64,000 nucleotides of DNA from Lutibacter profundi (GTDB lineage Bacteria > Bacteroidota > Bacteroidia > Flavobacteriales > Flavobacteriaceae), in contig NZ_CP013355.1 in NCBI RefSeq assembly GCF_001543325.1, positions 1,642,001 through 1,706,000 of the forward strand. Direction: 5' to 3'. A program made the translations under genes and the position numbers. Positions 26,961 through 36,313 of the stretch are shown one piece after another. The notes below the pieces were generated by a model. That model was not told the origin of the DNA. It saw only the letters and a program-made list of their open reading frames with translations, and made no database searches. How positions within the stretch are numbered: the first letter of the stretch is position 1; every line of letters begins with the position of its first letter.

Positions 26961-28187
26961 ATGAAATACTGGAAAAAATATTCAAAAGAAAAATTAATAC
27001 AACGAATTGACAAAGCTTTAGATGCCAACGTTAATTTTCAAACAAGTAAATATTTAGGGTATCCTGTATCAAGATTAGACCAAAATGTATTTAACACTAG
27101 TGGTGCATTTTTAAGTGACTCTCCTTTGTTAAAATCCTTCATTGCAAACCCAAATAATATTGGTTGCCATACCACCGGAAAATCTGAAGAAGCTTTTAAA
27201 GGCTCTCAAGAATTAGAAAAAGAAGTTTTAGACGTATTGGCTGTTGATATTTTTAAAGCTAAAGAAAATGAATATGATGGCTATATTGCAACAGGCGGCA
27301 CAGAAGCAAATATTCAAGCATTGTGGATTTACAGAAATCATTTTAAAAATAATTTCAATGCAACTTTAAATGAAATGGTTATTTTATCCTCTGAAGACAC
27401 GCATTATTCTGTACATAAAGGATCCAATTTATTAAGTGTTGAGGCTGTTTCTATTCCAGTTAATTTTGATTCAAGAGAAATTATTGTTGAAGAATTAAAT
27501 ACCATTGTTGAAAATTTAATTGCTGATGGTAAAAAATATTTTATGGTTATTTCAAATATGGCAACTACTATGTTTGGATCGGTTGATAATCCTGATGTTT
27601 ATGCAGAAACATTAACAAAACATAACGTTACCTTTAAAATTCACATTGATGGTGCTTTTGGCGGATTTATCTATCCTATTTCTAATAAAAATTCAACTAT
27701 TAATTTTCAAAATCCAAATATAGCTTCCATAACCATTGATGCTCATAAAATGTTACAAGCTCCTTATGGAACTGGTGTTTTTTTATGTAGAAAAGGACTT
27801 ATAGAAAATGTGTTAACCAAAGAAGCTCAATATGTTGATGGAATGGATTTAACTTTGGTTGGAAGTAGATCTGGAGCAAATGCCATTGCTGTTTGGATGA
27901 TTTTATTTAGCTATGGTTATTATGGTTGGTTCGAAAAAATTAATACACTTTTACTAAGAACAGTTTGGTTTTGCAATCAATTAGATAAACTTGATATTAA
28001 ATATTTTAGAGATCCTTTTATGAATATAGTAACCATAAAATCTCAATACGTCCCTCAAGAACTAGCTCATAAATTTGGTTTAGTACCTGACACACATAAC
28101 GGAAATCACAAGTGGTACAAAGTAATTATGATGGATCACGTTGAAATTGATGATTTATTAAAGTTTGTGAATGAACTAAAAAAGTAA
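26961..28187 (+). CDS. group II pyridoxal-phosphate-dependent decarboxylase
   Basis: A 408-residue PLP enzyme of the glutamate/histidine/aromatic amino acid decarboxylase superfamily. The PLP-phosphate loop GGTEANIQALW, the stacking His in DTHYSVHKGSNLL, DGAFGGFIYP with the pyridine-binding Asp, and the Schiff-base Lys in TIDAHKMLQAPYGTG (about 264) are all present. It is shorter than glutamate decarboxylase and closest in layout to histidine-decarboxylase-like members. The substrate is unassigned. It starts with ATG and is monocistronic, just before the iron operon. Confidence 0.85.
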   Translation: MKYWKKYSKEKLIQRIDKALDANVNFQTSKYLGYPVSRLDQNVFNTSGAFLSDSPLLKSFIANPNNIGCHTTGKSEEAFKGSQELEKEVLDVLAVDIFKAKENEYDGYIATGGTEANIQALWIYRNHFKNNFNATLNEMVILSSEDTHYSVHKGSNLLSVEAVSIPVNFDSREIIVEELNTIVENLIADGKKYFMVISNMATTMFGSVDNPDVYAETLTKHNVTFKIHIDGAFGGFIYPISNKNSTINFQNPNIASITIDAHKMLQAPYGTGVFLCRKGLIENVLTKEAQYVDGMDLTLVGSRSGANAIAVWMILFSYGYYGWFEKINTLLLRTVWFCNQLDKLDIKYFRDPFMNIVTIKSQYVPQELAHKFGLVPDTHNGNHKWYKVIMMDHVEIDDLLKFVNELKK

Positions 28188-28241
28188 ATCACAGTAAATA
28201 CTTATATCTTTTCAATAATAATTCTGATTACTTTTTTAATT

Positions 28242-28280
28242 TTTAGATTAATCTAAATATTTTTATTAGATTTGCCTAAA
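28242..28280 (+). promoter_or_regulatory. tandem DtxR-type operators over the iron operon promoter
   Basis: Box 1 TTTAGATTAATCTAAA (28242-28257) is a perfect 16-base palindrome. Box 2 ATTAGATTTGCCTAAA (28265-28280) has the same half-sites at the same spacing, 23 bases further on. The -7 element TAGATTTG (28267-28274) lies inside box 2 and the -33 position inside box 1. This layout is expected for repression by paired DtxR-family dimers; the bound regulator is inferred to be the next gene's product. Confidence 0.7.
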
Positions 28281-28291
28281 ACAGGACGTTT

Positions 28292-28945
28292 ATGAATTCT
28301 TTTACTGAAGAAAATTATTTAAAAACCATTTATAAATTTAGCACTGCTGCCAATAAAGGAGTTTCAACAAATACAATTGCTAGTAAATTAAACACCAAAG
28401 CATCATCTGTTACAGATATGCTTAAAAAATTAGCTACAAAAAGCTTAATTAATTATAAAAAATATTACGGTGTAACCCTAACTAATAAAGGTGAACAAAT
28501 TGCGCTTACAATTATTAGAAATCACAGATTATGGGAGGTGTTTTTAGTTGAAAAGTTAAATTTTAAATGGGATGAAGTTCATGAATTAGCCGAAGAATTA
28601 GAACATATTAAATCTGAAAAATTAATAAACAGTTTAGATGCTTTTCTAAATTTTCCAACCAATGATCCTCACGGAGATCCAATCCCAAATAAAAATGGTA
28701 AAGTTAAAAATCTTACTATGGTTAATTTATCTAAACTTAAAATAAATGAAGAAGGTGTTTTTATTCATGTTAAAGATTCTTCTAATAAATTTCTTAAATA
28801 TTTAAGTAAAAATGAATTAGAAATTGGCAAAAAAATTAAAGTTATTGATATTGAACCTTTTGATAATTCATTTAAAATTGCCTATGGAAATCAACAATTA
28901 ATTTTATCAGAAAGTGTAGTTAAAAACATTTATATCCAAAACTAA
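28292..28945 (+). CDS. DtxR/MntR-family metal-dependent regulator
   Basis: A 217-residue repressor with an N-terminal winged helix (FTEENYLKTIYKF; TKASSVTDMLKKLATK is the recognition helix), a metal-binding dimer domain (RNHRLWEVFL, EVHELAEELEHI with the His/Glu ligands) and a C-terminal SH3/FeoA-like domain (about 150-217). It probably binds Fe2+ (Mn2+ possible) and represses its own operon through the two palindromes just upstream. Its stop shares bases with the next ATG (TAATG). It is followed by a second DtxR-like protein fused to FeoA and the two FeoB parts. Confidence 0.92.
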   Translation: MNSFTEENYLKTIYKFSTAANKGVSTNTIASKLNTKASSVTDMLKKLATKSLINYKKYYGVTLTNKGEQIALTIIRNHRLWEVFLVEKLNFKWDEVHELAEELEHIKSEKLINSLDAFLNFPTNDPHGDPIPNKNGKVKNLTMVNLSKLKINEEGVFIHVKDSSNKFLKYLSKNELEIGKKIKVIDIEPFDNSFKIAYGNQQLILSESVVKNIYIQN

Positions 28946-29970
28946 TGAGTACTTACAATCCACTTAATGCATTACTGATTTTTTTAGGGTTTTCTACCTT
29001 AATTTATTTTTTATTTCGACCTACAAAAGGTTGGTTTTGGATTATAAAAAATAATTATAGAATCAATGAAAAAATAGTTATTGAAGATATTCTAAAACTA
29101 TTATTTCACAGTGAAGATTCAGAAAAAATAGTAAATACTAACGACCTTACCCGTATCCTTGATTTTGACAATAGTCTCATTATTGCATCCATAGAAAAAA
29201 TGACTGCAAAAAACCTCATTTCACTTGATGGAGAGCAGTTAAAATTAAAACCGTTAGGTAGAGAATACGCTTTAAGAATTATTAGAATGCACCGGTTATG
29301 GGAGAAATTTTTAGCAGAAAAAACAGGTTATGACAAATCGGAATGGCACGGAAGAGCCGAACAAAAAGAGCACGAATTAAATGCTGAAGAAACCAATTTA
29401 TTAGCTTCAAAATTAGGGAATCCTCAATTTGATCCACACGGCGACCCTATCCCTTCAAGAACTGGCGAAATGCAAACAGTTAACGGCGTACCACTCACCA
29501 CTTTAGCTGTAAATACCATTGGTAAAATTATTCATATTGAAGATGAACCAGAAATTATTTATAAACAAATTTTAGCTGAAAATATTCATATAGGTTCACA
29601 CATTAGAGTATTAGAAAATAATAATACAAGAGTCTCCTTTTTTTCTGAAGGTGAAGAATTTAAATTAGCGCCAATTGTTGCAGGAAATTTAACTATTTCA
29701 ATACTAAAAAAAGACATTATAAATGAAGAAAATATAGCCCGACTTTCTAATTTAAAAGAAAATGAAACTGCCAGCATCATTGGGATTTCAAAAGAAAGTA
29801 GGGGAGAAAATAGAAGAAGGTTATTAGATTTAGGTTTTGTAAAAGGAGCAACTGTTAGCATTGATTTACTAAATCCTTTAGGCGAACCAAATGCTTATTT
29901 AATAAAAGGAACTGCCATTGCTTTAAGAAACAATCAGGCTTCTAAAATTTTGATTAAAAAAATTAACTAA
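28945..29970 (+). CDS. membrane-anchored DtxR-like/FeoA fusion protein
   Basis: 341 residues. A single hydrophobic helix at about residues 8-25 ([16 protein letters not shown]) should anchor the protein with the rest in the cytoplasm. A DtxR-type winged helix (about 38-95) and dimer domain follow; [10 protein letters not shown] and [13 protein letters not shown] keep the His/Glu metal ligands. After DPHGDPIPS come an SH3-like domain and a FeoA domain (about 265-341; [17 protein letters not shown]). It overlaps both neighbours at TAATG junctions. It looks like a FeoA protein with its own iron sensor tethered next to FeoB. DNA binding at the membrane, or conversion to a purely metal-sensing role, are both possible. 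Confidence 0.85.
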   Translation: MSTYNPLNALLIFLGFSTLIYFLFRPTKGWFWIIKNNYRINEKIVIEDILKLLFHSEDSEKIVNTNDLTRILDFDNSLIIASIEKMTAKNLISLDGEQLKLKPLGREYALRIIRMHRLWEKFLAEKTGYDKSEWHGRAEQKEHELNAEETNLLASKLGNPQFDPHGDPIPSRTGEMQTVNGVPLTTLAVNTIGKIIHIEDEPEIIYKQILAENIHIGSHIRVLENNNTRVSFFSEGEEFKLAPIVAGNLTISILKKDIINEENIARLSNLKENETASIIGISKESRGENRRRLLDLGFVKGATVSIDLLNPLGEPNAYLIKGTAIALRNNQASKILIKKIN

Positions 29971-30734
29971 TGGATGTAAAAGTAAAAACTGCTTGCGATA
30001 CCTGTGCTCATTTCAACGCAAAAGGATTAAAAAAATTAGGAGTAAATACTTCCAATTTTAACTTTGTAATCGCTTTAGCAGGAAATCCAAATACTGGAAA
30101 AAGTACTGTTTTTAATGCTTTAACAGGATTAAAACAACACACAGGAAACTGGCCTGGAAAAACAGTTACAAGAGCTGAAGGTGGATTTGAGTACAATGAC
30201 CAAAAGTATAAATTAATCGATTTACCGGGCACATACTCATTACTATCAACCTCTGAAGATGAGGAAGTTGCTCGTAATTTTATCTTATTTGGAAAACCTT
30301 CTGTTACGGTAATAGTTGTTGATGCTAGCAGACTTGAGCGCAATTTAAATTTAGTATTACAAATTTTAGAAATAACTGACAAAGCCGTTTTATGCCTAAA
30401 TTTAATGGATGAAGCCAAACGAAATAATATTGAAATTAATACTCGTACTTTAGCTCGTAATCTAGGTATTCCAGTAGTTCCAACAAGTGCCAGATTTAAT
30501 AAAGGTATTCCAGAATTAATTCAAACAATTAGTGAAGTTGCAAATGGTGAAATTAAATGTAACCCACATAGAATTAAAAATATTCCTAAAAATATTGAAA
30601 TTGCGGTTAAAAAACTAAGTGCCAAAATTGAGAAACAATATCCAACAATACCAAATAGCAGATGGATTGCTTTTAGATTGTTAGAAGGAGATTCTCAAAT
30701 AATAAACGCCCTTAAAACAGGTGAATTTATTTAA
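29970..30734 (+). CDS. feoB: FeoB GTPase domain as a separate protein
   Basis: The 254 residues equal the cytoplasmic N-terminal half of FeoB: G1 [10 protein letters not shown]3 DLPGTYSL, G4 NLMD, G5 SARFNKG, then the helical GDI-like segment ([14 protein letters not shown]). There are two Cys in CDTCAHFN at the start. It ends with TAA at 30734, and the permease half begins with its own ATG nine bases later, so ordinary single-chain FeoB is replaced by two proteins. No frame restoration would join them simply: the stop lies in the natural linker and the second gene has its own start. Its likely role is to drive or gate Fe2+ entry through the next protein. Confidence 0.92.
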   Translation: MDVKVKTACDTCAHFNAKGLKKLGVNTSNFNFVIALAGNPNTGKSTVFNALTGLKQHTGNWPGKTVTRAEGGFEYNDQKYKLIDLPGTYSLLSTSEDEEVARNFILFGKPSVTVIVVDASRLERNLNLVLQILEITDKAVLCLNLMDEAKRNNIEINTRTLARNLGIPVVPTSARFNKGIPELIQTISEVANGEIKCNPHRIKNIPKNIEIAVKKLSAKIEKQYPTIPNSRWIAFRLLEGDSQIINALKTGEFI

Positions 30735-30743
30735 ACTTAAAAT

Positions 30744-32162
30744 ATGAAAAACAAAAATATTAATGACATATTAAATCTTTCTAATGAATTACGTTGGCAA
30801 ATAGGTGATGATTTTCACGACCATTTAGCCGAAGGTATTTATGCTGATGCTGCTGAAATAGTAGATGTTGCAATCACAAAAAAGAACAAAAAAAATAAAT
30901 TTTCTATAGACACTAAAATTGATAAAATTGTAACTAGCAAAACTTGGGGTTTTCCTATTATGTTTTTAATTTTAGCTGTAGTACTTTGGTTAACAATCAC
31001 TGGGTCAAACTATCCTTCTTCATTTTTAGCAAAAATTCTATTAGATGATGTTCATCCGTTTTTAAAAAATTTGACTACAAGCTTTCATTTTCCTTGGTGG
31101 TTAAGTGGTTTTTTAATTGACGGCGTTTACTTATCTGTTGCTTGGGTAATTTCAGTAATGTTACCTCCAATGGCGATCTTTTTCCCTTTATTCACTTTAT
31201 TAGAAGATTTTGGTTACTTACCTAGAGTTGCCTTTAATTTAGATTCACTATTTAAAAAATCTGGAGCTCATGGAAAACAAGCATTAACTATGAGTATGGG
31301 ATTTGGCTGTAATGCTGCAGGTGTTATTGCTACAAGAATTATTGATAGTCCTAGAGAACGTTTAATTGCTATTATAACAAATAATTTTTCACTTTGTAAT
31401 GGGCGTTGGCCTACTCAAATTTTAATTGCAACTATATTTATTGGGGCTGTAGTACCTAATTATTTATCTGGATTGGCTTCTTTAACAGCCGTAATTGGAA
31501 TTGCCTTATTGGGAATATTTTTTATGTTTTTTTCCTCTTGGGCACTATCAAAAACCATTTTAAAAGGTGAAGTTTCTACATTTAATCTTGAGTTACCTCC
31601 ATACAGGCCTCCAAGATTTTGGCAAACTATTTATACCTCCTTAATTGATAGAACTTTAATCGTTTTATGGAGAGCAGTTGTATTTGCAGCTCCTGCTGGC
31701 GCAGTTATTTGGTTAATTTCAAATATTTATATAGGTAACGAAAGTGTAGCTTCGTGGATTATTAATTCTTTAGATGGATTTGGTTTTTTATTAGGTTTAA
31801 ATGGTGTTATTTTATTAGCTTTTATTGTTGCAATACCCGCTAATGAAATTGTAATTCCAACCATATTAATGTTAACTGTTTTGGTTACAGGAATTTCGGC
31901 AGGAAATGGTGCAGGTGTTATGTTTGAATTAGATTCTGTAAATGCAACTGCAAAAATTTTAAAAGCTGGCGGATGGACCTTACTTACCGCAGTTAATATT
32001 ATGTTATTCAGTTTATTACACAACCCATGCAGTACTACAATTTATACTATTTATAAGGAAACTAAAAGTTTAAAATGGACAACAGTTGCCACTATTTTAC
32101 CCATTATTTTAGGTTTTATTGTTACTTTTTTAGTTGCACAAATTTGGAGAATTTTATTTTAA
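30744..32162 (+). CDS. feoB: FeoB membrane permease domain as a separate protein
   Basis: 472 residues, Fe2+ channel part of FeoB. After a cytoplasmic start (LSDxxDR-like [20 protein letters not shown]) come two Gate domains with [35 protein letters not shown] and [20 protein letters not shown]; the Cys are those implicated in iron passage. About nine or ten membrane helices. It begins with ATG nine bases after the GTPase stop and ends the operon; the next gene converges 12 bases further on with no visible terminator. Confidence 0.92.
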   Translation: MKNKNINDILNLSNELRWQIGDDFHDHLAEGIYADAAEIVDVAITKKNKKNKFSIDTKIDKIVTSKTWGFPIMFLILAVVLWLTITGSNYPSSFLAKILLDDVHPFLKNLTTSFHFPWWLSGFLIDGVYLSVAWVISVMLPPMAIFFPLFTLLEDFGYLPRVAFNLDSLFKKSGAHGKQALTMSMGFGCNAAGVIATRIIDSPRERLIAIITNNFSLCNGRWPTQILIATIFIGAVVPNYLSGLASLTAVIGIALLGIFFMFFSSWALSKTILKGEVSTFNLELPPYRPPRFWQTIYTSLIDRTLIVLWRAVVFAAPAGAVIWLISNIYIGNESVASWIINSLDGFGFLLGLNGVILLAFIVAIPANEIVIPTILMLTVLVTGISAGNGAGVMFELDSVNATAKILKAGGWTLLTAVNIMLFSLLHNPCSTTIYTIYKETKSLKWTTVATILPIILGFIVTFLVAQIWRILF

Positions 32163-32174
32163 TTAAAGTAAATT

Positions 32175-32885
32175 TTATTGAATTATTCCCGTAAAAATAA
32201 ATACATAGTAGAATCCTGTTAGGATAAATACGATACCTGCAATAGAACGCATGACTTTTTCAATTTTGGTAATTTTATTATAAAATACACCTATGCTTCC
32301 TGCGGCAAAAGCCAATAAATAGGTAAACAAAACAACAGGCAATCCAGTACCAAAGGCAAAAATTATAGGTAAATATAATCCGTCAACACTAGAAATTGTC
32401 ATTGGAATTAACATTCCAAAGTACAAGGCTCCACTATACGGACAAAAGGCTAAAGCAAAAATAGCACCTATTAAAAATGAACCTAACAGGCCTTTGTCTT
32501 TAAATTTTTTAGAAAATCGTTCGGTAAAATCAGATTTTCCTAAAAAGTTTAATTTAATAATATTTAACATTATTAAACCTACTATTATCAATAGTGGTCC
32601 TAAATATTTTTCACCATTAAGTTGAAAAAACCTCCCAATTTGAAACTTACTCGCACCAAAAAACAAAATCAATCCAATTGTAGTATAACTAAAAGCTCGG
32701 CCTAAAGAATATAGTAAGCCACTTAAAAACACTAATTTTTTATTTGAAATATTTTTTGAAATAAATGCTGTTGCTGTAATATTTGTAGCAAGTGGACAAG
32801 GACTTATTGAAGTCATTAATCCTAATACCAAAGCAGATAAAATTGGTATGTTATAATTTTCGAGAAGCGCTTGTAAATATTCCAA
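32175..32885 (-). CDS. arsG: ArsG-family CcdA-like membrane transporter
   Basis: A 236-residue membrane protein with six or seven helices. Cys-Pro motifs SISPCPLATN in helix 1 and LAFCPYSGALYFG in helix 4 match the CcdA/DsbD reductant-conducting core. It is of the type called ArsG, whose Shewanella relatives act in aromatic arsenical resistance as efflux permeases. It sits one base after the thioredoxin-like lipoprotein ArsF, so electron transfer from cytoplasm to ArsF is an equally good reading. It is the last gene of the minus-strand ars operon, converging on feoB. Confidence 0.8.
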   Translation of the reverse strand: MEYLQALLENYNIPILSALVLGLMTSISPCPLATNITATAFISKNISNKKLVFLSGLLYSLGRAFSYTTIGLILFFGASKFQIGRFFQLNGEKYLGPLLIIVGLIMLNIIKLNFLGKSDFTERFSKKFKDKGLLGSFLIGAIFALAFCPYSGALYFGMLIPMTISSVDGLYLPIIFAFGTGLPVVLFTYLLAFAAGSIGVFYNKITKIEKVMRSIAGIVFILTGFYYVFIFTGIIQ

Positions 32886-33320
32886 TTAAACTTTTTTTAA
32901 TTCAGCTTCTAACTTAGATTTCAATTCCATTGAAAAAACTTCTTGGTCGTTTCCTTTCATAAAAGCAAAGTCTGTTAAATCAATTTGAGTTTCTTTCCCG
33001 TTAACTATTACATTTAAAAACAAAGCGGTACCTGTTGCTTCAAACTTTTCAGCTAGTTTGTAATTCTCTTCCTCATCAACATTTACAGTTTTAAATGTAA
33101 TTTTCTTATTTTTTAATTCAGAAGAAAAATAGGTGTCTAATGTATATTTTGTGTTTGCTTCTATAGCTTTACAAGTCATACAACGATGTGTTGAATAAAA
33201 ATCAATAACTTCAATTTTATTCGCTACTTTTTGAGTTTTTTCTTTGGTTTTATTTGTTTGTGTATTTCCATTACAGGAAATAAAAATTAGGCTTAGTGCC
33301 AGAATTGATAAATACTTCAT
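32886..33320 (-). CDS. arsF: ArsF-family thioredoxin-like lipoprotein
   Basis: 144 residues. The lipobox LIFISC puts the lipid at about Cys16. The thioredoxin-like fold has THRCMTCKAIEANTK, a CxxC near residues 47-50, and VNVDEEENYKLAEKFEATGT, the cis-Pro region lacking a clear Pro. Family members are annotated as nitrophenyl/arsenical reductase subunits (ArsF) and occur next to ArsG. Probably a periplasmic, membrane-held dithiol protein reduced by ArsG. It lies 33 bases after the CDF gene. Confidence 0.8.
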   Translation of the reverse strand: MKYLSILALSLIFISCNGNTQTNKTKEKTQKVANKIEVIDFYSTHRCMTCKAIEANTKYTLDTYFSSELKNKKITFKTVNVDEEENYKLAEKFEATGTALFLNVIVNGKETQIDLTDFAFMKGNDQEVFSMELKSKLEAELKKV

Positions 33321-33353
33321 TTTTATAAAATTAAAATTATTATTTAAACTGAT

Positions 33354-34262
33354 TTATATATTATTTATAGGATTAATATCTTCACATTCTTCTGCTGCTG
33401 TTTCAAACTCTAAAGTGCTGTGTTTAATATTGTGAGCTTCTAATTCTTCTTTTATTTTTTGTTTAATTGAGGCTATATTTTCCATATTTCCAATTAAGAT
33501 ATGACAGGTTAGTGCATTTTCGTTAGTACTCATTCCCCAAATATGCATATGATGAATGTCAATAACTCCTTTTACTTTTAAAATATGATTGATAATTTCT
33601 TGCTTATCAATATTAGAAGGAATGCCATCTAAAACACCAATAATACTGTCTTTAAATAAATTCCAAGTGCTAAATAAAATAACCACAGCTACAATTATAG
33701 CTGCCAGTCCATCCACAAAATACCAGCCCGTATATTTCATAATTAAACCTGCAAAAACAACGCCTAATGAAACCAACGCATCAGCCATTAAATGCCAGTA
33801 AGCGGCTTTAATATTTAAATCGCTTTTTCCTTTTTTTCTGAATAACAATGCAGACCCAAAATTGATTATAATACCTATAAAAGCAACAACCATTACTATA
33901 TTTCCGTTAACTGGTGAAGGATTTAGAATATGTTGAATTCCTTCCCAAGCAATGGCTCCAATAGCGAATGCCAATAAAATAGAATTTACAAAAGAAGCTA
34001 CAATAGATGCTTTTTTAAATCCGTAAGTAAATATATTAAATGGTTTAATAGCTTGAACTCTAAATGCAACAAGTGCTAATACCAATCCTGAAATATCACC
34101 TATATTATGAACGGCATCGGATAACAATGAGGTTGAACCACTTCGCCAACCATACCATAGTTCAATAATTACATAAGTTACATTTAATGCAATTCCTATT
34201 ATAAACGAACGATTAATATCGTTTGTTGATGCTACGGTATGGTGGTGATGGTGTTCGCTCAT
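33354..34262 (-). CDS. cation diffusion facilitator (CzcD/ZitB type)
   Basis: A 302-residue metal/proton antiporter with six membrane helices. The N-terminus is His-rich (MSEHHHHHTV). The site residues H/D in SDAVHNIGDISG and AYWHLMADALVSLG and the cytoplasmic domain with HHMHIWGMSTNENALTCHI are present. The HxxxD/HxxxD pattern points to Zn2+ (also Cd2+, Co2+) export. It lies four bases after the AhpD-like gene within the ars operon, so it is probably induced by the same ArsR. Confidence 0.92.
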   Translation of the reverse strand: MSEHHHHHTVASTNDINRSFIIGIALNVTYVIIELWYGWRSGSTSLLSDAVHNIGDISGLVLALVAFRVQAIKPFNIFTYGFKKASIVASFVNSILLAFAIGAIAWEGIQHILNPSPVNGNIVMVVAFIGIIINFGSALLFRKKGKSDLNIKAAYWHLMADALVSLGVVFAGLIMKYTGWYFVDGLAAIIVAVVILFSTWNLFKDSIIGVLDGIPSNIDKQEIINHILKVKGVIDIHHMHIWGMSTNENALTCHILIGNMENIASIKQKIKEELEAHNIKHSTLEFETAAEECEDINPINNI

Positions 34263-34265
34263 AAC

Positions 34266-34628
34266 TTAGAGTTCTTCAAATAACATTTCAGCATTTCCCA
34301 TTACTCTAGAAGATTCTGCATATCTCACAACTTTATAAGTTTCAATTAATTTCTCTTTAGAAATATTTTGAGCCTTGGCTTTATTTAACATGGCTTTAAT
34401 ACAGGTTTTACTTCCTGTAGCAATAGCTACTCCTAAATAAATTAAGGTTCTGGTTTCATTTTCTAGCGCTCCGTTTTCTGGCATAGCGAACATATTACTT
34501 CTAATTTGCTCGTACAACATTTCTGGCATTTTTTCACTTACTAATTTTACCACATTTGGTAATTCTCCATTCATTGATTCTTTCATTTTTGAAATAATTT
34601 GTGGTACTGTTGGTTTTTGTGTTTCCAT
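34266..34628 (-). CDS. carboxymuconolactone decarboxylase (AhpD-like) family protein
   Basis: A 120-residue all-helical protein. The core matches the AhpD fold (MPENGALENETRTLIYLGVAIA), but the redox motif ExxCxxC-x3-H is reduced to one Cys (GSKTCIKAMLNKA) with no His, so classical peroxidase-reductase activity is doubtful. I start at ATG 34628; a GTG directly before it is in frame. It lies between the ArsP-like permease and the CDF gene. Relatives are frequent in ars operons; the role is unknown. Confidence 0.8.
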   Translation of the reverse strand: METQKPTVPQIISKMKESMNGELPNVVKLVSEKMPEMLYEQIRSNMFAMPENGALENETRTLIYLGVAIATGSKTCIKAMLNKAKAQNISKEKLIETYKVVRYAESSRVMGNAEMLFEEL

Positions 34629-34647
34629 CACATTTAAATTTAAAATT

Positions 34648-35625
34648 CTATAAAATTATATTAAATACATATCCTGAAATAATAATACATAGTGTTACTA
34701 CTCCAAAGAATATTCCTATTAATTTAAAAGTCATTACTTTTTTCAAAAGCATAGCTTCAGGAAATGATAATCCTACCACTCCCATCATAAATGCAATTGC
34801 TGTTCCTATAGGAATTCCTTTTGAAACAAGTACTTGCACTACGGGTAAAATTCCTGATGCATTTGAATACATTGGCACTGCTAAAATGGTTGCCAAAGGC
34901 ACGGCAAAGAAGTTGTTTTTGCTCATATACTGTTCAAAAAAACCGTGTGGAATATAACCGTGCATTAAGCCACCAATAGCTATCCCTATTAGTACATAAA
35001 TAATAATCCCTTTAACAATTTTTAAAACTTCATCCCAAATTATGGGTAATCGTTTTATAAAAGGTGTTTTTTCTGCCACAAAAGCTTCTTCATCTCTTTC
35101 TGCACTCGCTAAAACTTCTTTTACCCAAGGTGTTAGAAACCGCTCTAATTTAAAACGACTTAATATAAGTCCGCTTATTAAGCCTAACAATACACCACTT
35201 ATAACATAAATAACTGTTATTTTTACGCCAAAAAGGCCTAAAAAAAGACCAATAGCCACTTCATTTACTAAAGGTGAGGTTACTAAAAATGCAAAAGTGA
35301 CGCCCAGCGGAATGCCACCTCTTACAAAACCAATAAACAATGGAACAGATGAGCAAGAACAAAACGGTGTAACCACTCCAAAAAGACTTGCCATTAAATA
35401 TTCAAATCCAAATAGTTTATTACGAGATAAGAAGTTACGAACTTTTTCAATTGGGAAATAACTATTAATTATCCCCATAAAAAAGATAATTACAAAAAGC
35501 AAAAGAAGAATTTTTATACTATCATATATAAAAAAGTTTAAGGCTTCTGCTAAATGCTGTCCTTTAATCAAATGTAAGGTGTCATAAACAACCCAATCTG
35601 CTAAATGTTGAATCCAATCAAACAT
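34648..35625 (-). CDS. arsP: ArsP/DUF318-family permease
   Basis: A 325-residue inner-membrane permease with eight predicted helices in two halves. The motif TPFCSCSSVPLFIG and SPLVNEVA are those of the ArsP_1 family; the paired Cys CSC can bind soft metals. Characterised ArsP proteins export trivalent methyl- and aromatic arsenicals. It lies 12 bases after the rhodanese gene and 19 before the AhpD-like gene. Whether it carries arsenic or another thiophilic species here is not decided by the sequence. Confidence 0.85.
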   Translation of the reverse strand: MFDWIQHLADWVVYDTLHLIKGQHLAEALNFFIYDSIKILLLLFVIIFFMGIINSYFPIEKVRNFLSRNKLFGFEYLMASLFGVVTPFCSCSSVPLFIGFVRGGIPLGVTFAFLVTSPLVNEVAIGLFLGLFGVKITVIYVISGVLLGLISGLILSRFKLERFLTPWVKEVLASAERDEEAFVAEKTPFIKRLPIIWDEVLKIVKGIIIYVLIGIAIGGLMHGYIPHGFFEQYMSKNNFFAVPLATILAVPMYSNASGILPVVQVLVSKGIPIGTAIAFMMGVVGLSFPEAMLLKKVMTFKLIGIFFGVVTLCIIISGYVFNIIL

Positions 35626-35637
35626 AATTAATATTTA

Positions 35638-36015
35638 TTAGCAGCAATTAGATTGAGAGCAATCACAACTTGACATAGCAAGCAGTGAGGCAACATCTCC
35701 TTTAGTTGGAAAATTTTTAGAAACCCATTTTATAATGCCTCCATCCATATTAAATACATTTTCAAAACCATTATTCATTAAAAAATAGGTAGTTTTTAAA
35801 CTTCTTTCTCCACTTAAACAAACCATTACAATTTCTTTGTCTTTAGGTATTTCGTTAAACCTTTCTTCTAATTCATCTATTGGAATATTTATGTAATTTG
35901 GTACATCAAAAGTAACACTTGCTACTTCTTCAGTTTTTCTTACATCAACAATTAATGCGCCATTTTTTATCTTACCCATAGTAGTGGATGGGCAAATTTG
36001 ATTTGCTAATTTCAT
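35638..36015 (-). CDS. single-domain rhodanese with Cys-rich tail
   Basis: A 125-residue cytoplasmic sulfurtransferase domain. Active-site loop MVCLSGERSLKT (Cys near 69) and the C-terminal FNMDGGIIKW are typical. After the domain the protein ends in CDCSQSNCC, four Cys within nine residues, which is not part of the rhodanese fold and looks like a soft-metal or arsenite ligand. It lies 12 bases after the small thioredoxin gene in the ars operon. Confidence 0.88.
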   Translation of the reverse strand: MKLANQICPSTTMGKIKNGALIVDVRKTEEVASVTFDVPNYINIPIDELEERFNEIPKDKEIVMVCLSGERSLKTTYFLMNNGFENVFNMDGGIIKWVSKNFPTKGDVASLLAMSSCDCSQSNCC

Positions 36016-36027
36016 GATTTTAATTTT

Positions 36028-36264
36028 TTACTTTAATAGTTCTTCTATTTCTTTTTTTGAAGGAACTCTTCCTTTAATTTTAATTTCTTCATCAACAACC
36101 AAAACAGGTGTTGAAAGCACGTTGTATTTCATAATTTCCATAATATCCTCCACCTTTTCAATTATGGCATCAATATTATTTTCTTTCACAACGTGTTCAA
36201 CTATTGCTATGGTATTTTTACATTTTGTACAACCTGTTCCTAATATTTTAATAGTTTTACTCAT
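36028..36264 (-). CDS. small thioredoxin-like protein (TM0996/MTH895 type)
   Basis: 78 residues, the minimal thioredoxin fold. LGTGCTKCKNTI holds the CxxC near residues 11-14, and VLSTPVLVVDEEI the cis-Pro. Such proteins are regularly found beside ArsP-type permeases and are thought to deliver reducing power or metal thiolates. First gene after the second ArsR box; the start is ATG 36264, 17 bases after the box. Confidence 0.9.
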   Translation of the reverse strand: MSKTIKILGTGCTKCKNTIAIVEHVVKENNIDAIIEKVEDIMEIMKYNVLSTPVLVVDEEIKIKGRVPSKKEIEELLK

Positions 36265-36280
36265 TATTTTTTATTTGTTT

Positions 36281-36296
36281 ATCGCAAATAAGCGAT
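36281..36296 (-). promoter_or_regulatory. ArsR box before the thioredoxin-permease genes
   Basis: ATCGCAAATAAGCGAT differs at only two positions from the box upstream of arsR (36651-36666). Both sit just before a gene start in the same orientation. Confidence 0.72.
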
Positions 36297-36313
36297 TGTG
36301 TAATTATATTTTT

